DNA of 13,760 bases, taken from assembly GCA_900313185.1 (NCBI GenBank), contig OMQI01000065.1, positions 1 to 13,760 on the forward strand. The letters are read 5' to 3'. Shown piece after piece: positions 7,185 through 13,288 of this stretch. Every line of letters begins with the position of its first letter. Positions within the stretch are counted from its first letter, which is position 1. The position numbers were made by a program, and so were the translations under genes. Source of the stretch: an uncultured Rhodospirillaceae bacterium. GTDB taxonomy: Bacteria > Pseudomonadota > Alphaproteobacteria > RF32 > CAG-239. The notes beneath the pieces were generated by a model. That model ran no database searches, was not told the origin of the DNA, and saw only the letters and a program-made list of their open reading frames with translations.

Positions 7185-7760
7185 ATGTCTGTGTTTATTT
7201 TGGGATTGATTTTAGGCTTAATCGTTGTTCTTCCGGCTTATGCAAATCCGGCTTGCGCCGTATGCACCGTCGGTGTTGCCGTCGGTTTGGAAGTTGCCCG
7301 TAATTTAGGCGTTGATGACGGAGTTATTGCCGTATGGGCCGGTGCTTTATTGGCACTAATCGGTTATTGGACTATTTTATGGTTTGAGAAAAAAGGCTGG
7401 AATTTCAAATTCCGTAATTCACTGTTGATGATTTTGTCTTTGTCAATGATTGCCGGTGTTTATATCAAAGATTTGGTATACACCCCGAAACCTATCCTCA
7501 TTTTTTATATGGATCCGTTTTTATTCTGCGCCATTTGCGGTGCTTTAATTCTCATTTATTCCTCGGTATTCTATCAATGGATGAAGGCCAAAAACGGCGG
7601 ACACGCACATTTTCCGTTTGAAAAAGTGGTGTTACCGATTTTAGCGTTAACCATTGCCGGATATGTCGCAAACTATTTGCAAATTTGCCAACCTAATGAC
7701 GCTCAAACGACCATATCCGTGCCGGCTGACGGTTCAGATATATACGACTTCAATAACTGA
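7185..7760 (+). CDS. Uncharacterised membrane protein with two CxxC motifs
   Basis: The 191-residue protein opens with a hydrophobic stretch ending in AYA-NP (about residue 20), which could be a cleaved signal peptide or a signal anchor. About four further membrane segments follow (roughly 44-67, 78-96, 110-132, 148-166). Just after the first stretch is CAVC (C24, C27), then a conserved-looking LGVDDG segment before the next helix. A second pair, CAIC (C115, C118), sits at or in the third helix. GGHAH (138-142) lies in the loop before the last helix, and C168 follows it. Two CxxC pairs in a small membrane protein suggest thiol redox exchange or metal binding, but I cannot assign a family. I recall similar CxxC...LGxDD membrane proteins of unknown function in unrelated microbes, without being able to check. 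GAGGAG 6-8 nt upstream supports the start. Its stop is 1 nt from that of convergent lptG. Confidence 0.85.
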   Translation: MSVFILGLILGLIVVLPAYANPACAVCTVGVAVGLEVARNLGVDDGVIAVWAGALLALIGYWTILWFEKKGWNFKFRNSLLMILSLSMIAGVYIKDLVYTPKPILIFYMDPFLFCAICGALILIYSSVFYQWMKAKNGGHAHFPFEKVVLPILALTIAGYVANYLQICQPNDAQTTISVPADGSDIYDFNN

Positions 7761-7761
7761 T

Positions 7762-8871
7762 TTAAACTTCGTCGGATTGTATCAAAAGCGAAGTGCTGAC
7801 TAAGATGATTATTAATGTCGGCGCAATTGCGGCCAACCAAACCGGAATATATCCGTTTAAGCCAAAAGCGAACACTACCTGTGAAGCGAAATAGAAAGTA
7901 AAGCCTGCCGCTATACTTAATACCACACGCCACATAATCGCCGAACCTCGAAGCGTATTTTGCAGCATAAAGACAGCCGCCAACATCAGCATACCTACCA
8001 ACAAAAGCGGAGAAATTAACAGATTCAAAAACCGCATCCAGTGTTGTCGTGCCGAAAATCCCGACTTTTCATAAAAACTGATGGTATCCGGCAAACGCCA
8101 GAAGGATATAGCTTCCGGCTTAATAAAATTCTCTTTGATACGTTGCAGATTTATTGAAGTTTTATAGGCATAATCATTTATTGTCTGCACCGGCTCGCCC
8201 CCGACAATAACCTTAACGTCTTTCAGATGGAAAGTATCACCGTCCAATGTGGCAAAATATGCCTCATAACTTTTGATAATCTGTGAATTTTTGTTAAGCT
8301 CTGTTATGCTTACATCACGCATCCACACGGTTCCGTCATCATCTTGACGCAACGAGCGAGCCTGTATCAACAATATTTTATCATCGTCGACAGCTTCCCG
8401 TATCCATAAACCTTTACTGGAAAACAACACTGCTTTAGGATTTTTAGTTTGCATACGATAGCTCAAAACCTCGTGCCATTCATACATCTTGGCCGCAATT
8501 GGATTAAATAAAACAATATCGGCAACTCCGAGCAGAAAAGTAGCAAACATCAGCGGCTTTAAAAAACCGAATACCGATACACCGGCCGAACGAATTATCA
8601 CAAACTCGTTATTTTTACTCAAGCGCCAAAAAGTAATCATTGCCGCTACCATCAAAACAAACGGAATAACTATTTCTACAGTTTTGGTAATACGTGTAAG
8701 TGCATATTGCGCCGTAAATCCCAAAGTTAAATCATCACGCCCCGAAACACGACGCAATGCTTCTATTGAATCGAACATCATAATGATACCCAAAATGGCA
8801 AAAAACACGATGAAAAAATTTGCCAACAATTGACGAGTAACGTATCTGCTTAAAATATCGAATATTTTCAT
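7762..8871 (-). CDS. lptG: LPS export ABC transporter permease LptG
   Basis: This is one of the two inner-membrane permease subunits of LptB2FG, which extracts lipopolysaccharide from the inner membrane and passes it to LptC and the periplasmic bridge. The 369-residue protein has the YjgP/YjgQ architecture: three N-terminal membrane segments (about 16-34, 60-80, 102-122), a periplasmic beta-jellyroll region (about 135-270), then three C-terminal segments (about 282-302, 313-333, 340-364). RLSKNNEFVIIRSAGVS (83-99) is the cytoplasmic coupling helix that contacts LptB. AISFWRLP (254-261) and the overall length favour LptG over LptF. The start overlaps the cysteine synthase stop by 4 nt (ATGA), giving translational coupling. 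The usual lptF partner is not adjacent. Confidence 0.88.
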   Translation of the reverse strand: MKIFDILSRYVTRQLLANFFIVFFAILGIIMMFDSIEALRRVSGRDDLTLGFTAQYALTRITKTVEIVIPFVLMVAAMITFWRLSKNNEFVIIRSAGVSVFGFLKPLMFATFLLGVADIVLFNPIAAKMYEWHEVLSYRMQTKNPKAVLFSSKGLWIREAVDDDKILLIQARSLRQDDDGTVWMRDVSITELNKNSQIIKSYEAYFATLDGDTFHLKDVKVIVGGEPVQTINDYAYKTSINLQRIKENFIKPEAISFWRLPDTISFYEKSGFSARQHWMRFLNLLISPLLLVGMLMLAAVFMLQNTLRGSAIMWRVVLSIAAGFTFYFASQVVFAFGLNGYIPVWLAAIAPTLIIILVSTSLLIQSDEV

Positions 8872-9815
8872 AAGGTATCCTGTTCATTCTGATTGTAAAA
8901 CGGATTGGATAAATAACGCTCTACGCTGTCCGGTAATATCACCACAATATTTTTACCTTCCATATCGTCACGTTTAGCTAAATCAATCGCTCCGCAAATT
9001 GCGGCTGCTGCAGATACTCCGATCGGCAGGCCTTCGATTTTAGCAACCGTTTGTGTCATTTTCAGTGCATCAATACTTGCCACCTTAAAAACTTCATTAA
9101 CCAAATCGGCACGATACAACGGCGGCACAAATCCGGCTCCGATTCCGCCGATTTGATGTGCGCCCTTTTCTCCTCCGCTCAAAACCGGACTTTCGGCCGG
9201 TTCAACCGCCATAACATACAAATCCGGATTACAAGATTTTAAGGTTGAAGCCAATCCGCTTAAAGTTCCCGAGGTTCCGACACCGCAAACAACAGCATCC
9301 ACATTGCCTTCGGTATCTTCCAAAATCTCGGCGGCAGTTGTCAGCTGATGGGCTTCCACATTGGCCGGATTTTCAAATTGTTTAAATTCTATCAAGTTAT
9401 CCGAGCGCTGTTTTAATATTTCCACTTTCTTGATGGCTCCGTTCATACCCTCTGCTGCCGGTGTCAGCAGAACTTCGGCACCAAAATGGCGAATAAGGGC
9501 AATTTTTTCCTTGCTCATGTTTTCCGGCATAACAATTACCAACTTATACCCGTGATAAGCACAAAAAGCGGCCAATGCAGCACCGGTATTTCCCGAAGTT
9601 GCCTCGATAAAAACCGTATCCGCTTTAATTTTGCTGAACGGCGCTTTTTTTATCATATTATAAGCCACTCTGTCTTTAACGGAGAATATCGGATTATAAA
9701 ATTCGCACTTAACAATCAGATTACCCTTGAGCTGAAACTTCTTTATCAGTTTATTAAGTTTAACCAACGGGGTATGGCCAACCAAATCTTCTACCGAATT
9801 ATAAATTTTCACCAT
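8868..9815 (-). CDS. cysK: Cysteine synthase (O-acetylserine sulfhydrylase)
   Basis: This PLP enzyme makes cysteine from O-acetylserine and sulfide. The 315-residue protein begins with VGHTPLVKLN (12-21). It has NPIFSVKDR (41-49), where K47 is the lysine that binds PLP, then TSGNTGAA (72-79), the substrate/PLP loop. The phosphate-binding GVGTSGTLSG segment follows, then EGLPIGVSAAAA and the terminal PDSVERYLS block (usually PDxGERYL). The CysK and CysM subfamilies cannot be separated with certainty; IGGIGAGFVPP is more like CysK. The ATG follows the Nudix-like gene's stop by one base, with AGAGG of that gene's end as ribosome binding site. It is the third gene of the gmk operon, and its stop overlaps the lptG start. 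Confidence 0.92.
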   Translation of the reverse strand: MVKIYNSVEDLVGHTPLVKLNKLIKKFQLKGNLIVKCEFYNPIFSVKDRVAYNMIKKAPFSKIKADTVFIEATSGNTGAALAAFCAYHGYKLVIVMPENMSKEKIALIRHFGAEVLLTPAAEGMNGAIKKVEILKQRSDNLIEFKQFENPANVEAHQLTTAAEILEDTEGNVDAVVCGVGTSGTLSGLASTLKSCNPDLYVMAVEPAESPVLSGGEKGAHQIGGIGAGFVPPLYRADLVNEVFKVASIDALKMTQTVAKIEGLPIGVSAAAAICGAIDLAKRDDMEGKNIVVILPDSVERYLSNPFYNQNEQDTL

Positions 9816-9816
9816 T

Positions 9817-10212
9817 TTACTTACCTCTGACCAATAAATTTTTCATTCCGTTCTTTTGAGTGGCATCAAAATAAACTTCTCCAAGCAAAATATCCGACAG
9901 TTTAACCCACTGCAAAGGAGTATCTTCCAAATCCACTGCCCCCACTTCAAAAACTTCATACGTTTGGGCTTCTTTAATCGGTTTATCGTGACGGATAATA
10001 TAGGCAATTATTTCAAATTCTCCGGTAGGTTCCGCATTAATAGATACCTCATTTTGCAAAGGAAGCGTATACATTTGTGCCGCTTCATCACGCATACACA
10101 GAATATTATCGTCTTTTTTCACCACAATATAACCGAGTTCCCCGCTTTGTACTTCCTCGGGATTATAATAAAAAATCTGTCCGTCCCTATCAATAAAAGG
10201 AAATTTAGCCAT
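9817..10212 (-). CDS. Nudix-like fold protein apparently lacking the Nudix box
   Basis: The protein has 131 residues from the ATG at 10212, chosen because AAGAGG lies 6 nt upstream. A longer in-frame ATG at 10236 would overlap gmk by 32 nt and has no good ribosome binding site. The sequence looks like a Nudix fold: LGYIVVKKDDNILCMRD resembles the first two strands, FEIIAYIIRHD and TYEVFEVG the central strands, and LQWVKLSDILLG the closing strand and helix. Between YTLP and FEI, where the 23-residue GX5EX7REUXEEXGU catalytic box should be, only about 15 residues remain and no REXXEE is present. If the fold is right, it would bind a ligand rather than hydrolyse it. It overlaps gmk by 8 nt (ATGGCTAA) and is followed by cysK. 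Family assignment is tentative. Confidence 0.75.
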   Translation of the reverse strand: MAKFPFIDRDGQIFYYNPEEVQSGELGYIVVKKDDNILCMRDEAAQMYTLPLQNEVSINAEPTGEFEIIAYIIRHDKPIKEAQTYEVFEVGAVDLEDTPLQWVKLSDILLGEVYFDATQKNGMKNLLVRGK

Positions 10213-10867
10213 TTTTTGCCTCTTGGTTAAGTTCATCGGTAAATTTAAATAATCCGGTTTGGCGTTGACGTTTCATTCTTTCCGCCGACAATATTTGCCG
10301 CACGGTTTCTACCGTCTGATCCAAATCAAGACTTACTACAACATAATCATAATCAGCCCAATATTTAAGTCTTTCTACGGCAAGGCTCATACGTTTATCA
10401 ATAATTTCCTGACTGTCGGTTTTGCGATTTTCCAAGCGTTTGCGTAATTCCTTAATCGACGGTGGCAACAAAAAGATAGAAACCACATCGTACGGAGCTT
10501 TTGCTTTCATTTGGCGAAGTCCGTCCTGATCCATATCAAAAATCACATCACGTCCAACATTAATAAACTCATCAACTTCCGAACGCAATGTACCATAACG
10601 GCTGCCGTATTCGGAATCCACATATTCGTAAAAAGCATCTTCATTGCGATATTTATCGTATTGTTCATCACTTACGAAATAATAATCCACTCCGTCCTGT
10701 TCGCCTTCACGTGGCTTTCTGGTAGTCACCGAAACCGACCAACTGATATTTTTATCTTGTTCCAGCATTTTTTTGACCACCGAACTTTTTCCGGTACCGG
10801 AAGGACCGCCCAAAATAAGCATTACACCACGACGAGTCTTACTAAATTGTTTCAAAATATCAGTCAT
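10205..10867 (-). CDS. gmk: Guanylate kinase
   Basis: This cytoplasmic enzyme phosphorylates GMP (and dGMP) to GDP with ATP, an essential step in guanine nucleotide supply. The 220-residue protein has the P-loop GGPSGTGKSS (20-29), the GMP-binding segment TTRKPREGEQDGVDYYFV (about 47-64) and a lid region with RLENRKTDSQEIIDKR. Its length matches bacterial Gmk (about 205-220). The start has AAGAGG about 6 nt upstream. It is the first gene of a four-gene operon (gmk, Nudix-like, cysK, lptG), driven by the promoter at 10899-10928. The omega-subunit gene rpoZ that often neighbours gmk is not present. Confidence 0.97.
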   Translation of the reverse strand: MTDILKQFSKTRRGVMLILGGPSGTGKSSVVKKMLEQDKNISWSVSVTTRKPREGEQDGVDYYFVSDEQYDKYRNEDAFYEYVDSEYGSRYGTLRSEVDEFINVGRDVIFDMDQDGLRQMKAKAPYDVVSIFLLPPSIKELRKRLENRKTDSQEIIDKRMSLAVERLKYWADYDYVVVSLDLDQTVETVRQILSAERMKRQRQTGLFKFTDELNQEAKNG

Positions 10868-10877
10868 AAGGTTCCTC

Positions 10878-10906
10878 TTGCAAAAATAAACTGCCTGTAT
10901 TATAAA
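10878..10906 (+). promoter_or_regulatory. Promoter of the short-chain dehydrogenase gene
   Basis: TTGCAA (10878-10883) and TATAAA (10901-10906) are separated by exactly 17 nt. Transcription would start near 10913, about 49 nt before the ATG at 10962. The -10 shares bases 10901-10904 with the gmk promoter on the other strand. Confidence 0.55.
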
Positions 10907-10928
10907 CTAAAGCTAATATATTTTACAA
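10899..10928 (-). promoter_or_regulatory. Promoter of the gmk operon
   Basis: The minus strand has TTGTAA (10928-10923), an 18 nt spacer and a perfect TATAAT (10904-10899). Transcription would start near 10892, about 25 nt ahead of the gmk ATG. Its -10 element overlaps the -10 of the opposing promoter at 10878-10906. Confidence 0.6.
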
Positions 10929-10961
10929 CAATTAAAAAATATTTATCGGGATTTATCAACA

Positions 10962-11723
10962 ATGACAGATACAATTGAAAATATTTTAATTACCGGTGCT
11001 TCTTCGGGAATTGGCGAGGCGTTGGCTGAATATTATGCAAAAAACGGGGCAAAGAACCTGTTTTTGAGCGGACGTAATGAACAACGCTTAAATGATGTTG
11101 CTAAGCGCTGTCAAAAACATGGAAGCAATGTTTTTCCGAAAATAATAGATGTCAGCAATCGTGAAGAAATGGCACAATGGATAGCTGATTGTGATAAAAT
11201 TGCACCCTTAAATCTGGTATTTGCCAATGCCGGCGTTTCTACCGGAGAAGAAAATCCCACTAATATTTATAATACTTTTAACACCAATGTTATGGGCGTT
11301 TTAAATACCGTTACACCGACAGTCGAATTATATAAAAATACTCCACGTCAAAAGCAGATTATTGCCATCACCGCTTCCATTGCCGGATATCACGGTTTAC
11401 CGAGTTGCCCGTCATACAGCGCCACCAAAGCTTGTGTGAAGGCATACGGTGAAGCTTTGCGTGGCAGTTTAAAAGAACACAAAATTCAGGTTAATATAAT
11501 TTGTCCTGGATTTGTAAAATCTCGTATTACCGATAAAAACACTTGTCCGATGCCGTTTTTTATGCAAGCTGATAAGGCCGCAGAAATTATTGCTGCCGGA
11601 ATAGAAAAAAATTCGTCATTAATTGCTTTTCCGTGGCCGATGAGATTAGCGGTATGGTTTATGTCGAGCCTGCCGAACTGCATCAGCGACTTTATTTACG
11701 GCTCATTACCGCATAAGGTTTAA
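10962..11723 (+). CDS. Short-chain dehydrogenase/reductase (classical SDR)
   Basis: The 253-residue oxidoreductase has a Rossmann fold. The cofactor motif TGASSGIG is at 11-18, with SGR (36-38) at the end of the second strand, where an Arg tends to favour NADP(H). D63 of IIDVSN probably contacts the adenine. NAG is at 89-91 and N109 is the structural catalytic Asn. The catalytic Ser is S139 in ITAS, with Tyr152-x3-Lys156 in SYSATK, and CPGFVKS (181-187) is the usual post-catalytic loop. The C-terminal VWFMSSLPNCI stretch is hydrophobic and may associate with membrane. The substrate cannot be predicted. The ribosome binding site before the ATG is weak (no clear AGGAG). The gene stands alone under its own promoter and its stop overlaps the stop of the convergent gene by 4 nt. 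Confidence 0.92.
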   Translation: MTDTIENILITGASSGIGEALAEYYAKNGAKNLFLSGRNEQRLNDVAKRCQKHGSNVFPKIIDVSNREEMAQWIADCDKIAPLNLVFANAGVSTGEENPTNIYNTFNTNVMGVLNTVTPTVELYKNTPRQKQIIAITASIAGYHGLPSCPSYSATKACVKAYGEALRGSLKEHKIQVNIICPGFVKSRITDKNTCPMPFFMQADKAAEIIAAGIEKNSSLIAFPWPMRLAVWFMSSLPNCISDFIYGSLPHKV

Positions 11724-12352
11724 TCACCGGAATATTGCGATTGAAAACGTTTCCAAGCCGGCATAGTTTCGGTTGCACGTTTTTGTTCGCCCTCTATACG
11801 ACGTTCTCTGATAGCAGCAAATTTTTCTTTTTCCAACAATATCCGTTCTTCCTGATAACTGCTCGGAGAAAGTTGTCCTGCGTGTTTTTGTCTGTAAATA
11901 GAAGGAGCCTTGTGGGAAATTTCCTGCATTTTTTCACGACGCTTACGTTCGAAAGCATCGCCCTCCGATATTTTATCTTCCGACATTTCGAACATCTGGT
12001 CAATGCTATACACAAACAAAGTGGACTCTTCGCCTGTTTTTTTCATTGCTTCATAACGTTCGATTATTTTCGGCTCCAACTCGGTATATCTTTTAATTAT
12101 ACCTTCATAATCGGGAGTATTTTTACGTGCTTGCGGTTTAGGAAACTCCACCGAAATATCACCGTTGCAATCTTGCAAATATATGGAACCGTATAGACGA
12201 TATAACGGATGATTATCAACTTGCTTGTGCAATTGAATACGGCTGAAAAAAATCTGGTCGTGTATAATTCCGCTGTCCGGCGCAATATCAATGTATATTT
12301 CATCGGAAAATTTAGGTTGCGAACAAACGACTCTGTATTTTTTAACTTCCAT
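11720..12352 (-). CDS. Uncharacterised charged protein, 210 residues
   Basis: I do not recognise this protein. There is no signal peptide or membrane segment, so it is probably cytoplasmic. The N-terminal part (about 1-72) alternates hydrophobic and polar residues as in a beta-rich domain (YRVVC, EIYIDIAPDSG, YGSIYLQ, DISVEF). The remainder (about 80-205) is strongly charged, predicted helical, with Glu/Lys/Arg-rich stretches such as DAFERKRREKMQE and EERILLEKEKFAAIRERR, and ends in PAWKRFQSQ. The start is supported by AGGAG 7 nt upstream and by the promoter at 12376-12404. It is a single-gene unit, convergent with the dehydrogenase gene. The well-formed start region and codon use like its neighbours argue that it is a real gene. 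Confidence 0.85.
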   Translation of the reverse strand: MEVKKYRVVCSQPKFSDEIYIDIAPDSGIIHDQIFFSRIQLHKQVDNHPLYRLYGSIYLQDCNGDISVEFPKPQARKNTPDYEGIIKRYTELEPKIIERYEAMKKTGEESTLFVYSIDQMFEMSEDKISEGDAFERKRREKMQEISHKAPSIYRQKHAGQLSPSSYQEERILLEKEKFAAIRERRIEGEQKRATETMPAWKRFQSQYSGD

Positions 12353-12375
12353 TTTATTTCTCCTAAACGAAAGGC

Positions 12376-12404
12376 GTTATAGCAAAAAATATACCGATTG
12401 TCCA
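12376..12404 (-). promoter_or_regulatory. Promoter of the 210-residue unknown gene
   Basis: The minus strand has TGGACA (12404-12399), a 17 nt spacer and TATAAC (12381-12376), both close to consensus. The predicted start is about 16-18 nt before the ATG-proximal AGGAG, leaving a short leader. Confidence 0.55.
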
Positions 12405-12422
12405 GATTTTTAATAAAACATC

Positions 12423-12451
12423 TTGCAATTTAGCAAAAAGTAGAATAATAA
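12423..12451 (+). promoter_or_regulatory. Probable tRNA-Ser promoter
   Basis: TTGCAA (12423-12428) and TAATAA (12446-12451) are 17 nt apart, ending 13 nt before the mature tRNA. The same TTGCAA -35 hexamer appears before the dehydrogenase gene and the right-edge hairpins. Confidence 0.4.
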
Positions 12452-12464
12452 GTAAGCACCTTTT

Positions 12465-12556
12465 GGTGAGATGGCAGAGTGGTCGAATGCGGTTGACTCG
12501 AAATCAATTGTACGTTTTACTGCGTACCTAGGGTTCGAATCCCTATCTCACCGCCA
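12465..12556 (+). tRNA. tRNA-Ser(CGA)
   Basis: The 92 nt gene folds as a class II tRNA. The acceptor stem GGTGAGA (12465-12471) pairs with TCTCACC (12546-12552), followed by discriminator G and an encoded CCA. The anticodon loop CTCGAAA has anticodon CGA at 12499-12501 and reads UCG. The long variable arm is GTACG/CGTAC (12510-12514 and 12523-12527) with an 8 nt loop, as expected for serine. The T arm is TAGGG-TTCGAAT-CCCTA. Confidence 0.97.
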
Positions 12557-12594
12557 ATAACAAGAAAGTCCCTGCTTGGGACTTTTTTGTTATT
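12557..12594 (+). terminator. Long-stem intrinsic terminator directly after tRNA-Ser
   Basis: AAGTCCC (12566-12572) and GGGACTT (12578-12584) form a strong stem with a 5 nt loop and a T-run (12583-12588). The pairing continues outward without interruption (A-T, one G-T, then ATAACAA/TTGTTAT), giving about 16 bp. It starts on the base after the encoded CCA. Confidence 0.9.
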
Positions 12595-12630
12595 ATTACT
12601 TCACGCATACCCACCATTGTAAAAAACATA

Positions 12631-12659
12631 TTTACAAATCAGGCTTTTCGAGATATAAT
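12631..12659 (+). promoter_or_regulatory. Strong promoter of the 54-residue membrane protein gene
   Basis: TTTACA (12631-12636), a 17 nt spacer and a perfect TATAAT (12654-12659). The transcript start near 12666 excludes an in-frame GTG at 12664 as start codon and supports the ATG at 12688. Confidence 0.65.
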
Positions 12660-12687
12660 TATTGTGAATGAGACAAGGAGAACTGTT

Positions 12688-12852
12688 ATGGACTTAATGA
12701 CTGTCGGAATGTACTTAATCGGAGCATTAATTGCATTCTACATTATAAAATCTTCTTTGAAATTTTTGTTCTCCATCATAATTCTGGGAGCACTCGGTTA
12801 TGCGGTATATGTTTATATATGGCCGGCTCTTCAACCTATGCTTAATAACTAA
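12688..12852 (+). CDS. Small membrane protein, 54 residues
   Basis: The ATG at 12688 has AAGGAG (12675-12680) 7 nt upstream. An earlier in-frame GTG at 12664 lies at or before the predicted transcript start. The protein is almost wholly hydrophobic, with two membrane helices (about 6-23 and 27-48). They are separated by KSSLK, and the protein ends in a short PALQPMLNN tail. No known motif is visible. Its own near-consensus promoter and good ribosome binding site show it is real and probably well expressed. It is followed 3 nt later by the stop of a convergent gene. Confidence 0.75.
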   Translation: MDLMTVGMYLIGALIAFYIIKSSLKFLFSIIILGALGYAVYVYIWPALQPMLNN

Positions 12853-12855
12853 AAT

Positions 12856-13176
12856 TTAAATCCGTGTTTTGAAGTAATATTCCACGCTTTTATCTAAGTA
12901 CTCTATTAATTTGCTGTAATTTTCCGGCAAGTTGTTAATTTTAAACTCATCATTCTCATCAAAGTGAAACAGCAAACATTTCAGTATCTGCCCATAAACA
13001 TAATTAATATCTTGTGCAACTCGGCTTATTCCGACCTCTTCATCAGCCAAAACCCGAATTGCCGCATATAATTTTTTGAAAGAATCCACATTAAATTCCG
13101 ATTTATTATGTAAGTAGTGCAAAAAACTACCGTTCTTCGCATTAACATTATCTTCTAAAATGTCCTTTGCACTCAT
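12856..13176 (-). CDS. Uncharacterised helical protein, 106 residues
   Basis: I do not recognise this protein. The ATG at 13176 is chosen over an in-frame ATG at 13233 because AAGAGG lies 6 nt upstream and the promoter at 13190-13218 sits between the two. The protein begins MSAKDILEDN, has no membrane segment, and is mixed hydrophobic/charged with likely helices across FLHYLHNK, FKKLYAAIRVLADEE, VYGQILKCLLFHF and YSKLIEYLDKSVEYYF. It lies between two small membrane-protein genes that are read in the opposite direction. Confidence 0.75.
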   Translation of the reverse strand: MSAKDILEDNVNAKNGSFLHYLHNKSEFNVDSFKKLYAAIRVLADEEVGISRVAQDINYVYGQILKCLLFHFDENDEFKINNLPENYSKLIEYLDKSVEYYFKTRI

Positions 13177-13189
13177 AATCAACCTCTTT

Positions 13190-13218
13190 ATTCTAACCAA
13201 TCTATAAAATGCGGTTAA
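13190..13218 (-). promoter_or_regulatory. Promoter of the 106-residue unknown gene
   Basis: The minus strand has TTAACC (13218-13213), a 17 nt spacer and TAGAAT (13195-13190). The predicted transcript start near 13183 gives a leader of only a few bases up to the AAGAGG, so the exact start is uncertain. Confidence 0.4.
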
Positions 13219-13226
13219 AAAAATCG

Positions 13227-13255
13227 TTAACAAAAGTATTGCTTTATATTATAAA
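13227..13255 (+). promoter_or_regulatory. Promoter of the 127-residue membrane protein gene
   Basis: TTAACA (13227-13232), a 17 nt spacer and TATAAA (13250-13255). A second possible pair, TTGCTT (13239-13244) with TACAAT (13261-13266) at 16 nt, overlaps it. The -35 is 8 nt from that of the divergent gene. Confidence 0.5.
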
Positions 13256-13288
13256 TAAACTACAATAAAAAGCAACAAAGGAGTTGTT

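Noticed and set aside
10213..10236. Upstream ATG for the Nudix-like protein
   Set aside because: It would overlap gmk by 32 nt and lacks a ribosome binding site, whereas the ATG at 10212 has AAGAGG 6 nt upstream.
11735..12196. A 153-codon plus-strand frame opposite the 210-residue unknown gene
   Set aside because: It has Phe-rich reversed-codon composition and no ribosome binding site. The minus-strand gene has promoter, ribosome binding site and balanced composition.
12664..12687. GTG start adding eight residues to the 54-residue membrane protein
   Set aside because: The GTG lies at or before the predicted transcript start, and the extension contains the ribosome binding site for the ATG at 12688.
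13177..13233. Upstream ATG for the 106-residue gene, giving a hydrophobic N-terminal extension
   Set aside because: The extension covers the predicted promoter and leader. The ATG at 13176 has a clear AAGAGG.
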